Notes under the pieces: generated by a model
Seen by the model: the letters and a program-made list of their open reading frames with translations, nothing else
Databases searched by the model: none
Told to the model about the DNA's origin: nothing
Shown: one piece after another, positions 7,413-15,586 of the stretch
How positions within the stretch are numbered: position 1 is the first letter of the stretch
How the letters are laid out: every line of letters starts with the position of its first letter
From: Thomasclavelia spiroformis
GTDB taxonomy: Bacteria; Bacillota_I; Bacilli_A; Erysipelotrichales; Coprobacillaceae
Assembly (NCBI GenBank): GCA_016901755.1
Contig: JACJKV010000024.1
Span: 1-39,718, forward strand
Length of the DNA: 39,718 bases
Reading direction: 5' to 3'
Made by a program: the position numbers and the translations under genes

Positions 7413-8312
7413 ATGAAAAACTGTTTAATTATCATTAATCCTTCAGCTGGAAAACACATTATTCAGCATAAGCTTGATAAGATAATAGGTCAGCTTATAT
7501 TAAAAAAAATTATAAAAAACATTGATATATTTTATACTGAGAAAAAAAATGATGCCTATAACAAAGCAAAAGAAGCCAATGAAGAAAACTATGATTTTAT
7601 CATGAGCGTAGGTGGCGACGGTACTTTAAATGAAGTCATTTCTGGTATGATCGACAGTCACAAACATATTCCTTTATGTATACTGTCAGCTGGTACTGTT
7701 AATGACTTTGCTAATTATTTAAATCTGCCGCGCTCAGTCAGTGGTATTGTTAAAATGATCAGCGACTATCAGGTAATATCAAGTGATGTTGGAAAAATCA
7801 ATGACTGTTATTTTATCAACGTTGCCGCTGGCGGAATGTTTAGTGATATCTCTTTTGTTGTTTCGAAAAGCGATAAAAAGAAATATGGACCATTAGCTTA
7901 TTATATTAAAGCCATGCAGGATCTGCCACAGCAATTAAGAACCAATCTACAGTTATCAATTCAGATTGATGATCGAAAATTAGATATTGATGCCTATATG
8001 TTTGGAATTACAAATACCAAAAGAGTTGGTGGTTTTGACAACATTATTCCATTTGCTGATATTAACGATGGAAAACTAGATCTCATGGTCATTAAAAAAT
8101 GTTCATTGACTGATCTGATTGCCTTATTCAAAGACTATCGCTTTGGTAAACATCAGAAAAGTCCTTTTATAGAATATATTCAAGGTGAAAAGATTACCAT
8201 ATCATGTAAAAACACTAATCTGATCATGGATGTAGATGGGGAAAAGGGATGTTCTTTACCTATTCAGACATGTATTTTAAAAAAAGCAATCAATGTTATG
8301 ATTCCAAAATAA
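7413..8312 (+). CDS. Diacylglycerol/lipid kinase, YegS/BmrU/DagK family
   Basis: 299 residues, the normal length for the family. It starts with LIIINPSAGK, the phosphate-binding strand-turn, and has the nucleotide motif VGGDGTLNEVI at residues 66-76. Further conserved parts include PLCILSAGTVNDFANYL (ATP-site loop GTVNDFA in place of GTxNDFA) and DGKLDLMVI near residue 220. It transfers phosphate from ATP to a lipid such as diacylglycerol at the membrane surface, recycling lipid from lipoteichoic-acid synthesis in Gram-positive relatives (DgkB). The ribosome site is AGGTG. It is a single-gene plus-strand unit ended by a shared hairpin. Confidence 0.9.
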   Translation: MKNCLIIINPSAGKHIIQHKLDKIIGQLILKKIIKNIDIFYTEKKNDAYNKAKEANEENYDFIMSVGGDGTLNEVISGMIDSHKHIPLCILSAGTVNDFANYLNLPRSVSGIVKMISDYQVISSDVGKINDCYFINVAAGGMFSDISFVVSKSDKKKYGPLAYYIKAMQDLPQQLRTNLQLSIQIDDRKLDIDAYMFGITNTKRVGGFDNIIPFADINDGKLDLMVIKKCSLTDLIALFKDYRFGKHQKSPFIEYIQGEKITISCKNTNLIMDVDGEKGCSLPIQTCILKKAINVMIPK

Positions 8313-8337
8313 CAGGAACATATTTTGTTCCTGTTAT
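8309..8337. terminator. Bidirectional terminator between lipid kinase and small membrane protein
   Basis: ATAACAGGAACA (8309-8320) pairs with TGTTCCTGTTAT (8326-8337) around a TATTT loop. It overlaps the stop codons of both convergent genes. The T-runs are short. Confidence 0.75.
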
Positions 8338-8747
8338 TTACATTCATAGTCTTTACTGGTGATACGATTATACACCTTTTTAAGAATTTCTAAAGGAATA
8401 CTTTCTATAAACAGATACATAAGACGATATTTATAGCTTACAGACAGGTAATTTTTATACTTTATAATCAAAATACAGTCTATTGCTAAAAATAAAGCGG
8501 CAAGTAAAAACTTAAGCAGTAATACATATTGCGACAGGATAATAAAAATGATTTCACCGATAATCAGAATATTCATCAAGATAATCAGAACCAGACAAAT
8601 TAGACTCAAACGAGAATTAAAATAATCTTTTAATTCTTCTACATATTTTTCGTCATTTAAATAATACCCTATCGTTTTAAAAATCGGACTGTTTTTATCC
8701 TTAATATTATTAATATATTCTATAATCTGTCGATCACGTTTATCCAT
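8334..8747 (-). CDS. Two-helix membrane protein of unknown function
   Basis: 137 residues: a charged N-terminal third (MDKRDRQIIEYINNIKD and onward to about 48), two adjacent strongly hydrophobic helices at about 49-72 and 78-96, then a basic-aromatic C-terminal region. No known family is recognised. It follows the nitrilase-family gene by 11 bases on the same strand with a GGGGT ribosome site, so it is probably co-transcribed. A small membrane adaptor or stress protein is possible, but nothing in the sequence decides. Confidence 0.7.
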   Translation of the reverse strand: MDKRDRQIIEYINNIKDKNSPIFKTIGYYLNDEKYVEELKDYFNSRLSLICLVLIILMNILIIGEIIFIILSQYVLLLKFLLAALFLAIDCILIIKYKNYLSVSYKYRLMYLFIESIPLEILKKVYNRITSKDYECK

Positions 8748-8758
8748 ATCAATTACCC

Positions 8759-9535
8759 CTACATTTTATTATATAGATCAAAATACAAAACGTTCCTGCG
8801 ATCCTTTTTTGTATCAAAGCCTTTAATCGCATTTTTGATATCATCTTTACAGATCTCAATATAAATATTTTCTTCTTCTTCACTCAAAGAAGAAATCATC
8901 TCACCATAACTATTATATACCACACTATGCCCCAAATATGAATGTTCACGATCTTTTCCAACACGATTGACCCCAATAATATAACATTGATTTTCAATAG
9001 CTCGGGCTTTCAGCAATGTCAGCCAGTGATCATCCCTGATCTCAGGCCATGAGGCAATCACAATAATTACATCACTGTGTAAAGAAGCATATTGAAATAT
9101 TTCTGGAAATCTAAGATCATAGCAGATCAAAGCAGAAAAAGTCATTTGTGAAATAACGCATGATGAAATTGTATCACCACGCACATAATGATTGTTTTCT
9201 TCACCAATGAGATGCATCTTATCATAACTTAACAGTTCTTTCTCGCCGTCAATGATCATCAGATTATTATATGTTTTTCCACTTCGAGATACTGGTTGGC
9301 CAAAACAGATTTTTATATGATACTGTTTAGATATTTTTTTCATAAATTGCACTGTTTCATTATTTTTTTCTGCCAGCTTTTCACTATTCATCGTGAAACC
9401 GGTACATGTCATTTCAGGAAAAATAATAAATTCAGCATCATTGATAACTGCCTGTCTAACAAATTCTTCCACAGTAACGAAATTACTGTGTTTATCTTCA
9501 AAAACTATATTGATCTGCGCTAAAGCTATTTTCAT
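8759..9535 (-). CDS. Carbon-nitrogen hydrolase (nitrilase superfamily, omega-amidase-like)
   Basis: 258 residues with the full Glu-Lys-Cys triad: E41 in FPEMTCTGF, K106 in YDKMHLIGE and C138 in ALICYDLRFPE. The length and the CYDLRFPE form match the Nit2/YafV-type branch, whose members deaminate omega-amides such as alpha-ketoglutaramate or 2-oxosuccinamate, removing by-products of glutamine and methionine transamination. The neighbouring metY gene, a sulfur amino-acid enzyme on the same strand but separated by a terminator, agrees with a methionine-linked role, although this is inference. Cytoplasmic. Other nitrilase-branch amidases cannot be excluded. Confidence 0.87.
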   Translation of the reverse strand: MKIALAQINIVFEDKHSNFVTVEEFVRQAVINDAEFIIFPEMTCTGFTMNSEKLAEKNNETVQFMKKISKQYHIKICFGQPVSRSGKTYNNLMIIDGEKELLSYDKMHLIGEENNHYVRGDTISSCVISQMTFSALICYDLRFPEIFQYASLHSDVIIVIASWPEIRDDHWLTLLKARAIENQCYIIGVNRVGKDREHSYLGHSVVYNSYGEMISSLSEEEENIYIEICKDDIKNAIKGFDTKKDRRNVLYFDLYNKM

Positions 9536-9579
9536 GAAAACACCTTCTCATTTCTATTATAGCCCAAAAAAGCAAAATT

Positions 9580-9608
9580 AAAAGATGATCTGTAAAAGAC
9601 CATCTTTT
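9580..9608 (-). terminator. Terminator of metY
   Basis: On the minus strand AAAAGATGGTC pairs with GATCATCTTTT (one G-T wobble) around a seven-base loop, one base after the metY stop. T-rich sequence follows (AATTTTGCTTTTTT). Confidence 0.75.
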
Positions 9609-9609
9609 G

Positions 9610-10887
9610 CTAAGCTATTGAAGCAAAAGCCTGTTTTAAATCATCTATAATATCTTCAGCATCTTCGATTCCTACTGAAAAACGAATCAGATCACTGGCA
9701 ACACCTGCTTCTTTTAACTGTTCTTCTGTCATCTGACGATGAGTATGACTGGCAGGATGCAACAGACATGTTTTCGCATCAGCAACATGAGTAACGATCG
9801 AAGCCAGTTTCAGACTGTCCATAAATTTTTCAGCAGTATCTCTGTCCCCTTTTAAACCGAATGATAAAACTCCACAGGTACCATGCGGACAATATTTTTT
9901 TGCCAGTTCATGATAAGGATCGCTTTCCAGATCAGCATACTTAACCCAGGCAACCTGATCATTACTTTCCAGATATTTGGCTACAGCCAATGCATTTTCA
10001 CAATGCTTTCTCATTCTTACAGCTAATGATTCCAGCCCTAATGATAGATAAAAAGCATTCTGTGGTGCCTGAATAGATCCCAAATCTCTCATTAACTGTG
10101 ATGTAGCTTTCGTAATATAAGCCAGCTTTCCAAATTTTTCAGCATAAACAATACCATGATATGATTCATCTGGTGTCGTTAAACCAGGGAATTTTTCTTT
10201 ATGAGCCAGCCAGTCAAAATTACCACTATCAACAATTGCTCCACCTACTGCAGTGCCATGACCATCCATATATTTTGTTGTGGAATGAGTAACAATATCA
10301 CATCCCCAGGCAATTGGCTGACAGTTTACTGGAGTGGCAAACGTGTTATCTATAATAAGAGGTACACCGTTACGATGAGCTACTTCTGCAAATTTTTCAA
10401 TATCAAAAACCTGAACTGTTGGATTCGTGATTGTTTCTCCAAATACGCATTTCGTATTTTCTCTGAATTCTTTTTGCAGATCCTCTTTAGAAATATCAGG
10501 ATCAACAAAGGTACATTCAATCCCCATCTTTTTCATAGTGACACCAAAAAGATTATAAGTACCACCATAAATTGCTGAAGAGGCGATAAAATGATCTCCC
10601 GCTTCACATATATTAAACACGGCAAAGAAATTAGCAGCCTGTCCGGAACTTGTCAGCATGCCTGCAACCCCACCTTCCATAGCCGCAATTTTAGCAGCTA
10701 CTGCATCATTCGTTGGATTTTGCAGACGAGTATAAAAATACCCACTGGCTTCCAGATCAAACAGTTTCCCCATTTCTTCACTGGTATTATATTTAAAAGT
10801 TGTACTTTGATAAATGGGAACTTCTCGAGGTTCTCCTCTTGATGGTTTCCATCCTTCATGAAGGGCAATCGTATCTATTTTTGCCAT
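9610..10887 (-). CDS. metY: O-acetylhomoserine sulfhydrylase (aminocarboxypropyltransferase)
   Basis: 425 residues from the ATG at 10887. The upstream ATG at 10893 sits one base behind the GGAGG site, whereas 10887 has seven-base spacing. It is a Cys/Met-metabolism PLP enzyme. The cofactor lysine is in THSTTKYMDGHG (about residue 205), and phosphate-binding and substrate parts such as GYFYTRLQNPT, MLTSSGQAANFF and IIDNTFATPV are present. The extra length relative to MetB/MetC (about 380) and the DLIRFSVGIEDAEDII C-terminus are typical of MetY. It makes homocysteine from O-acetylhomoserine and sulfide, by direct sulfhydrylation. I see no T-box or SAM riboswitch in the roughly 100 bases before it, so its control is not visible. 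Confidence 0.93.
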   Translation of the reverse strand: MAKIDTIALHEGWKPSRGEPREVPIYQSTTFKYNTSEEMGKLFDLEASGYFYTRLQNPTNDAVAAKIAAMEGGVAGMLTSSGQAANFFAVFNICEAGDHFIASSAIYGGTYNLFGVTMKKMGIECTFVDPDISKEDLQKEFRENTKCVFGETITNPTVQVFDIEKFAEVAHRNGVPLIIDNTFATPVNCQPIAWGCDIVTHSTTKYMDGHGTAVGGAIVDSGNFDWLAHKEKFPGLTTPDESYHGIVYAEKFGKLAYITKATSQLMRDLGSIQAPQNAFYLSLGLESLAVRMRKHCENALAVAKYLESNDQVAWVKYADLESDPYHELAKKYCPHGTCGVLSFGLKGDRDTAEKFMDSLKLASIVTHVADAKTCLLHPASHTHRQMTEEQLKEAGVASDLIRFSVGIEDAEDIIDDLKQAFASIA

Positions 10888-10982
10888 AATCATTCCTCCT
10901 TTTTTTTAGATATAAATACATTATAACAAAGTCTCCAATATTTAAAAGAACAAAGCTATATATAATCCTAATAACCAGTTAT

Positions 10983-11017
10983 AAAAAAAGCTTTAGTTTT
11001 CTTCTAAAGCTTTTTTT
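10983..11017 (-). terminator. Terminator overlapping the end of the fructokinase gene
   Basis: AAAAAAAGCTTTAG (minus strand, 11017-11004) pairs perfectly with CTAAAGCTTTTTTT (10996-10983) across a seven-base loop. The 5' arm encodes the last residues (KKAL) and the stop codon lies in the 3' arm. A run of seven T follows the GC core. Confidence 0.85.
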
Positions 11018-11874
11018 GCCAGTGCTAAAGCCCCTACAATTCCGGCATTATCACCAAGACCAGGATAAACAATATAATCTTTGATCTTATCGGTCGTAAT
11101 TTCATCTTTTTGGATATAATTATTTAAAAACTGCTGTGTATAACGATGAATCATTGGAAACAGCTGTTTTTGATGCATCACTCCACCACCAAGAATAATT
11201 TTCTTTGGTGATAAAGTCAAAATATAATTAGCGCAGGCCTGCCCTAAGTAATAAGCTTCCAGATCCCAGGCTTCATGATCAGCTGGAAGTTCATTGCCTT
11301 TAATACCCCAACGTCCTTCTATTGCTGGTCCGGCAGCTAATCCTTCCAGACAGGTGCCATGATATGGACATGTTCCCTGATAATGATCGTCATCGCGAAC
11401 GATCATTTTCATATGTCCCATTTCAGGATGCAGTAATCCGTGCACCAGCTGACCACCGATAATAGCGCCACCACCAATACCAGTTCCAATTGTAAGATAT
11501 AGAGCACTGTCCAATCCTTTGGCCGCACCAAAAGTAGCTTCACCTAAAGCTGCACCATTGACATCGGTATCAAAAGCCATAGGGATAGAATATCGTTCCT
11601 GCAGTGCTCCCATTATATTAAAGTTAGACCATCCTGGTTTAGGAGTAGTAGTAATATAACCATAAGTAGGACTGTTTTTATCAGGATCGATAGGTCCAAA
11701 ACTGCCTACTCCCAGAGCTTCGATATCTTTATTATCAAAATATTTAAAAACGTTTGCCATGGTTTTTTCTGGGGTTTCCGTAGGAAAAGAAACTCTGTCA
11801 ATGACATTTCCATTTTCATCGCCAACACAGACAACAAACTTTGTTCCCCCAGCTTCGATCGCACCTAATTTCAT
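10993..11874 (-). CDS. ROK-family fructokinase
   Basis: 293 residues with the ROK organisation. The ATP phosphate loop is IEAGGTKFV, the catalytic aspartate lies in AFDTDVNGAALGEA, TIGTGIGGGAI is the second nucleotide motif, and the zinc-binding region HPEMGHM...CPYHGTCLEG follows with histidine and three cysteines. The short length and the GAIEAGGTK start are characteristic of the YdhR/ScrK-type fructokinases, which phosphorylate fructose at C6 after sucrose or mannose breakdown. Cytoplasmic. A PTS IIB subunit is encoded 43 bases upstream on the same strand. No permease or hydrolase is present, so the sugar source must be elsewhere. Confidence 0.9.
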   Translation of the reverse strand: MKLGAIEAGGTKFVVCVGDENGNVIDRVSFPTETPEKTMANVFKYFDNKDIEALGVGSFGPIDPDKNSPTYGYITTTPKPGWSNFNIMGALQERYSIPMAFDTDVNGAALGEATFGAAKGLDSALYLTIGTGIGGGAIIGGQLVHGLLHPEMGHMKMIVRDDDHYQGTCPYHGTCLEGLAAGPAIEGRWGIKGNELPADHEAWDLEAYYLGQACANYILTLSPKKIILGGGVMHQKQLFPMIHRYTQQFLNNYIQKDEITTDKIKDYIVYPGLGDNAGIVGALALAKKALEEN

Positions 11875-11917
11875 TTCAGTATCTCCTTTAGCTTAAAAAA
11901 GAATGAACTGGTCATTC

Positions 11918-12223
11918 TTATTTATTATTGACAGCATCATATGCCATTTGGAAAATTTTGATTGCATTGAAGTTTTTGAAATCTTCATCACTAATTAAGA
12001 TCACAGGTTTATTTGGATCCATTGCCTGAATAGCTTCTACTGATCCTTTTAACTGTGGTTCTACCAAAATAACATCTGCCAGGTCTTTTGAATATTCTAC
12101 AGCATGTTCAGATGCTGACCAGACAGTTGCATCGACACCTTTTCGAGAAGCTGCTTCTTTTAATTTAGTCGCAAATAAAGTTGAAGTAACCCCTGCTAAG
12201 CAACATAATAATATTTTCATCAT
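11918..12223 (-). CDS. Orphan PTS IIB subunit, lactose/cellobiose class
   Basis: 101 residues starting MMKILLCCLAGVTSTLFATK. The phosphorylated cysteine of the IIB (Lac/Chb) fold would be C7 or C8; the usual form is LVCxxGMSTS, here CCLAGVTST, so the P-loop is somewhat altered. The rest fits the four-stranded IIB fold (ADVILVEPQL, NKPVILISDEDF). It should pass phosphate from a IIA partner to a IIC-bound sugar, but no IIA or IIC is nearby. The GGAGG site fits either of the first two ATGs. It may instead act as a phosphorylation sensor. It lies just upstream of the ROK fructokinase. Confidence 0.8.
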   Translation of the reverse strand: MMKILLCCLAGVTSTLFATKLKEAASRKGVDATVWSASEHAVEYSKDLADVILVEPQLKGSVEAIQAMDPNKPVILISDEDFKNFNAIKIFQMAYDAVNNK

Positions 12224-12300
12224 GATTCCTCCTCATTTTTATTACGTTATATATATTTTAGCACACTTCTAAAAAGAAGTTAAATATTTTTTGTAAATGC

Positions 12301-12894
12301 TTACATTTTTGCTTCAGCATCGTCTAATGAACGATAACCATAGGCCTGAACTGTTTTTTCCTGAATCATCAGAATCATATTCTGACCATTTTGATACATA
12401 TTAGCAATCATTCTGCCATATAAATACAGTGTTTCTGGTGAATATGTTGACAGTTCACCTCTTAAATATGTTTCAAATGATGTATTTTCCTGCTGATCAT
12501 CACCAGTATGCGTATCTCTGGCCAGAGAAGATAAACGGGGATACTGCTGATCAAAGACTTCACGCATTGCAACTTCGATTCGACAGATCGTATTAATGAT
12601 GTCCATCTGCTCTTCACTTCTTTCTGGCAGCTGATCTTTGATCGTATCATAATAATCCTTATCAGTAGATTCCATCATATAGGCATATTTTTCCATGATA
12701 GGATTTCTACCGATTTCCTTATATAATTTCAGATCCTTTAAATAAGATTCGTTCACCTCTGGATAAAAGACTTCAAACTGTCCTTTTCTTTGCAGATAAA
12801 AAGTTTCAAAATTATCCTGGCACGAAGCTCTGCCGCCAATATTATGAACCTCCTGAAAAAAATCCCATTCTCTTTGAATAATTTCTTCGATCAT
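12301..12894 (-). CDS. DUF4125 family protein
   Basis: 197 residues, soluble and helix-rich, starting MIEEIIQREWDFFQEVHNIG. The conserved family stretches IGGRASCQDN and YLRGELSTYSPETLYLYG are visible. Function is unknown. It starts two bases after the stop of the DUF4037 gene, so the two are co-translated, and this pairing is one I recognise from other Firmicutes and Actinobacteria. As the DUF4037 partner has a nucleotidyltransferase-like motif, an antidote, target or accessory role for this protein is conceivable but unproven. Confidence 0.8.
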   Translation of the reverse strand: MIEEIIQREWDFFQEVHNIGGRASCQDNFETFYLQRKGQFEVFYPEVNESYLKDLKLYKEIGRNPIMEKYAYMMESTDKDYYDTIKDQLPERSEEQMDIINTICRIEVAMREVFDQQYPRLSSLARDTHTGDDQQENTSFETYLRGELSTYSPETLYLYGRMIANMYQNGQNMILMIQEKTVQAYGYRSLDDAEAKM

Positions 12895-12896
12895 TA

Positions 12897-14642
12897 TTAA
12901 CCCTCCATAACATGTTTATTCTTTACTGCTGGATCTTGAATTCGTTTCATGACTTCATACGCGTGAACATCCAGAAAATCACTATTGCTGTTAGATAATC
13001 CATCAAAACGCAGCTGCTCTGCAGCTTTTTGACAGATGGATTCAATCAAAACGATCTTTGGATCTTCTAAATTAATCATCTCACTGTCATCATGCCAATG
13101 TTCTTTTTGACAAGGCAGTAACACCAGTTTTTCAATATCTTCCTGCAGTTCATATAAAACCGTACAGTCTTTCAGACCATAAAAACTCCATTTGTAATAT
13201 GGCTTGTATTTTTTATTAAGCAGATAGATCAAAGCTAATGTCTGTTCAATAAATTCATTCAAAGCCAGACTGGCAGCAACATATGCTTTCCTTTTCATAC
13301 AGCGAGCATAATTATACTGTCCCGACTGTGCCATTTTAGCCAGTGCTCGAGCTATTTTTTTTAATCGGATATCTTCAGGATAATAGCTTAAATAATTTCT
13401 GATTTTCGTCACAGTTCCTAAATGATCCACAAAAATTCTGCCATTAGTACAATTCAGCAATGCCATTTCATCGACATTCAGCCAATCTTCCACGGTTTCT
13501 GGAATTTTACCTAGAAACTGTTCAAAAAAATTATCTACAGTAAAAACGCCTACTCTACCTTGCCCCTGTACAGTTGTCATTCGTGTCAATCCCATAAACT
13601 CATCTGGCAGCAAATCGTATGCGTTTTGCAGATCATGACCAATTTTGTGATAAATATCTGCTGGTAACAGAATACAGAATCCCCCTCCAAAATCATGATC
13701 AGTAGAAATTTCATCATCATAACCTAAACAGTCAGAACCAAAACCAAACATACCAATCGCCATATAAGGTTTATAACTGCTGAATTTTTCTTCAATCATC
13801 TTTTGACCATATGTTTCATAGTAACGCTGACAAAGGTCTAATCCTTTAAGATGATGTCGATTTAACTGTTTAATAATTTCCTGTCGGTTGGCTTCTAAAG
13901 TAAAATAATCATTGCTTTGACCATAAATTCTCTTAACACCAGCGATTGCCTGATCATATAAAGATAATGCTTTTTCATATTCTTCAGCCTTAAAATAACA
14001 CTGTCCTAGAGCAGCCAAAGCTGAAAAATAATGGGAATCATCATGAGCATAACGTTCAAACAGTTCTATGGCTTCTTTAGCCATAGCTTTAGCTTTTGAA
14101 CTTTGATTAACAGCCAGATACATTTGTGCCAGATTGGCCAGACTGACCGCTTCTTGACTGTGATCACCACGAGCACGAACACCGCTCAGTGCTTTTTTTG
14201 CCAGTTCTATGGCTTGACGATACTGTTTTAATTCCAAATACAAAAGACTGTAATTATTGTAAAATGCTGATAGTCTTTCATCATCAAAAGGTAACGCTGC
14301 ATATATTTGTTCGGTTTGCTGGTACAGCGATAAAGCAATGTCATTTTCATGAAAAGCACGATACATGGTCGCAATATTGAGATAACTGGTCGCTGCAGCA
14401 ATGCTGCTTTGCCAGCCTTTATTATAAATAATATTGATCAGCTGATCGGCAATCTTTTTACCCTCATCTGCTTTTGAAGTCACACGATAATATCCGATCA
14501 GCTCATTTAATGCAAAGAGCAATACCTGATCATTGTTTTTATTCATTGCTTTGATTGCTGTTTCCATTAAGTAACTGTAAGCCTGATCTAAACTGATTTT
14601 ATAAAGATCATCCAGCTTTCTTTGAATGCTTTCTATATTCAT
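12897..14642 (-). CDS. TPR plus DUF4037 nucleotidyltransferase-like protein
   Basis: 581 residues. Residues about 20-250 are TPR-like helical repeats (for example SYLNIATMYRAFHENDIALS, AFYNNYSLLYLELKQYRQAI and ALAALGQCYFKAEEYEKALS). The C-terminal part is a DUF4037 domain with a nucleotidyltransferase-type motif GFGSDCLGYDDEISTDHDFG: G302-S303 then acidic D309/D310 and D315/D317. It would attach a nucleotide to an unknown acceptor, with the TPRs recruiting it. All key residues look intact, so activity is plausible. It is followed immediately by DUF4125, and pflA is 28 bases upstream, separated only by a weak hairpin. Confidence 0.8.
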   Translation of the reverse strand: MNIESIQRKLDDLYKISLDQAYSYLMETAIKAMNKNNDQVLLFALNELIGYYRVTSKADEGKKIADQLINIIYNKGWQSSIAAATSYLNIATMYRAFHENDIALSLYQQTEQIYAALPFDDERLSAFYNNYSLLYLELKQYRQAIELAKKALSGVRARGDHSQEAVSLANLAQMYLAVNQSSKAKAMAKEAIELFERYAHDDSHYFSALAALGQCYFKAEEYEKALSLYDQAIAGVKRIYGQSNDYFTLEANRQEIIKQLNRHHLKGLDLCQRYYETYGQKMIEEKFSSYKPYMAIGMFGFGSDCLGYDDEISTDHDFGGGFCILLPADIYHKIGHDLQNAYDLLPDEFMGLTRMTTVQGQGRVGVFTVDNFFEQFLGKIPETVEDWLNVDEMALLNCTNGRIFVDHLGTVTKIRNYLSYYPEDIRLKKIARALAKMAQSGQYNYARCMKRKAYVAASLALNEFIEQTLALIYLLNKKYKPYYKWSFYGLKDCTVLYELQEDIEKLVLLPCQKEHWHDDSEMINLEDPKIVLIESICQKAAEQLRFDGLSNSNSDFLDVHAYEVMKRIQDPAVKNKHVMEG

Positions 14643-14659
14643 ATTTTTTCTCTAAAGTA

Positions 14660-14686
14660 AAATAGACATTTTAATCATGTCTATTT
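14660..14686 (-). terminator. Weak hairpin at the end of pflA
   Basis: AAATAGACAT pairs with ATGTCTATTT around GATTAAA, the loop holding the pflA stop codon. The T-tract is poor (TTTTACTTT), so read-through into the DUF4037 gene is likely. Confidence 0.5.
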
Positions 14687-15420
14687 AACTCATCTTTCAT
14701 TCCTTTTAATATAACGTTTCTGGCTTTAATCGCATCTTCTTTACTTAAAGCATCGATTCCTTTTAAAGGATAGTCATATCCTAAATTCTCATATTTAGGA
14801 ATACCCATTGTATGATATGGCAAGACATCGAGTGCCTTCAGGTTTTTTAATCCTGCCAAAAACTGTCCTAACTGATACAAATACGTATCATTTTGTGTAA
14901 TTGTAGGTACAACGACATGTCTGATCCAAATATCAACACCTTTTTGATCAATATATTTAGCAAACTTTAAAATATTATCATTGGGCTGTTTGGTCAGCTT
15001 CATATGTTCTTGAGGATCAATATGCTTAATATCCAGCATCACAAGATCTGTTGATGCCAGCAGACGATCAACTTTCTTCAATGTCTCCTCATGTTCATTA
15101 AACATTACCCCAGATGTATCCAGACAGGTATGTATACCTTCTGCTTTACATCTTTCAAACAATGCAGTCAGAAAATCCATTTGCATCATTGGTTCGCCAC
15201 CAGTACAGGTAATTCCTCCATTTTTATAGAATTCCTTTTTACTGTTGTACATTTCCATAATTTCATCAATGCTCATCATCTCCCCGGTTTGTGGCTGCCA
15301 GGTATCAGGATTATGACAATAAGCACATCTCATTGGACATCCCTGAAAAAATACGACAAAACGTATTCCAGGACCATCAACTGTTCCACAGCTTTCTGTT
15401 GAATGTATATAACCTTTCAT
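14671..15420 (-). CDS. pflA: Pyruvate formate-lyase activating enzyme (radical SAM)
   Basis: 249 residues, the usual length. The radical-SAM cluster motif C28-x3-C32-x2-C35 (GCPMRCAYCHNPDTW) is in the form typical of PflA, preceded by ESCGTVDGPGIRFVVF, the glycyl-radical-activase signature. GGEPMMQ supplies the SAM-binding GGE motif, and MLDIKHIDPQEH and LPYHTMGIPKYENLG complete the family pattern. It uses SAM and a 4Fe-4S cluster to abstract a hydrogen from the glycine of the PFL radical domain. Here its substrate should be the separate 80-residue protein at 22638-22880 bound to the core, about 8 kb away. No ferredoxin insert is present. Not adjacent to pfl, which is unusual. Confidence 0.95.
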   Translation of the reverse strand: MKGYIHSTESCGTVDGPGIRFVVFFQGCPMRCAYCHNPDTWQPQTGEMMSIDEIMEMYNSKKEFYKNGGITCTGGEPMMQMDFLTALFERCKAEGIHTCLDTSGVMFNEHEETLKKVDRLLASTDLVMLDIKHIDPQEHMKLTKQPNDNILKFAKYIDQKGVDIWIRHVVVPTITQNDTYLYQLGQFLAGLKNLKALDVLPYHTMGIPKYENLGYDYPLKGIDALSKEDAIKARNVILKGMKDELNRHD

Positions 15421-15586
15421 AATTTCACCATCTTTCTATCTTATTTTAACATAAAGTGATTCATATTTCATTGACTATGACCATAAACCTTTGTCTTTTT
15501 TCATTGTCTTATATCCATTATTTTTCATCTTTTCAATAGTTAAAAACAGCAGAAAGCGATATAATAAAAAAGAAAGTGAGGTTACT

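Noticed and set aside
10894-10992. SAM riboswitch or T-box before metY
   Set aside because: Only about 100 AT-rich bases separate the genes, with no K-turn, T-box sequence or matching stem set.
15491-15586. N-terminal extension of PepT
   Set aside because: The added 32 residues are not family-like and lack a ribosome site; the ATG at 15587 fits better.
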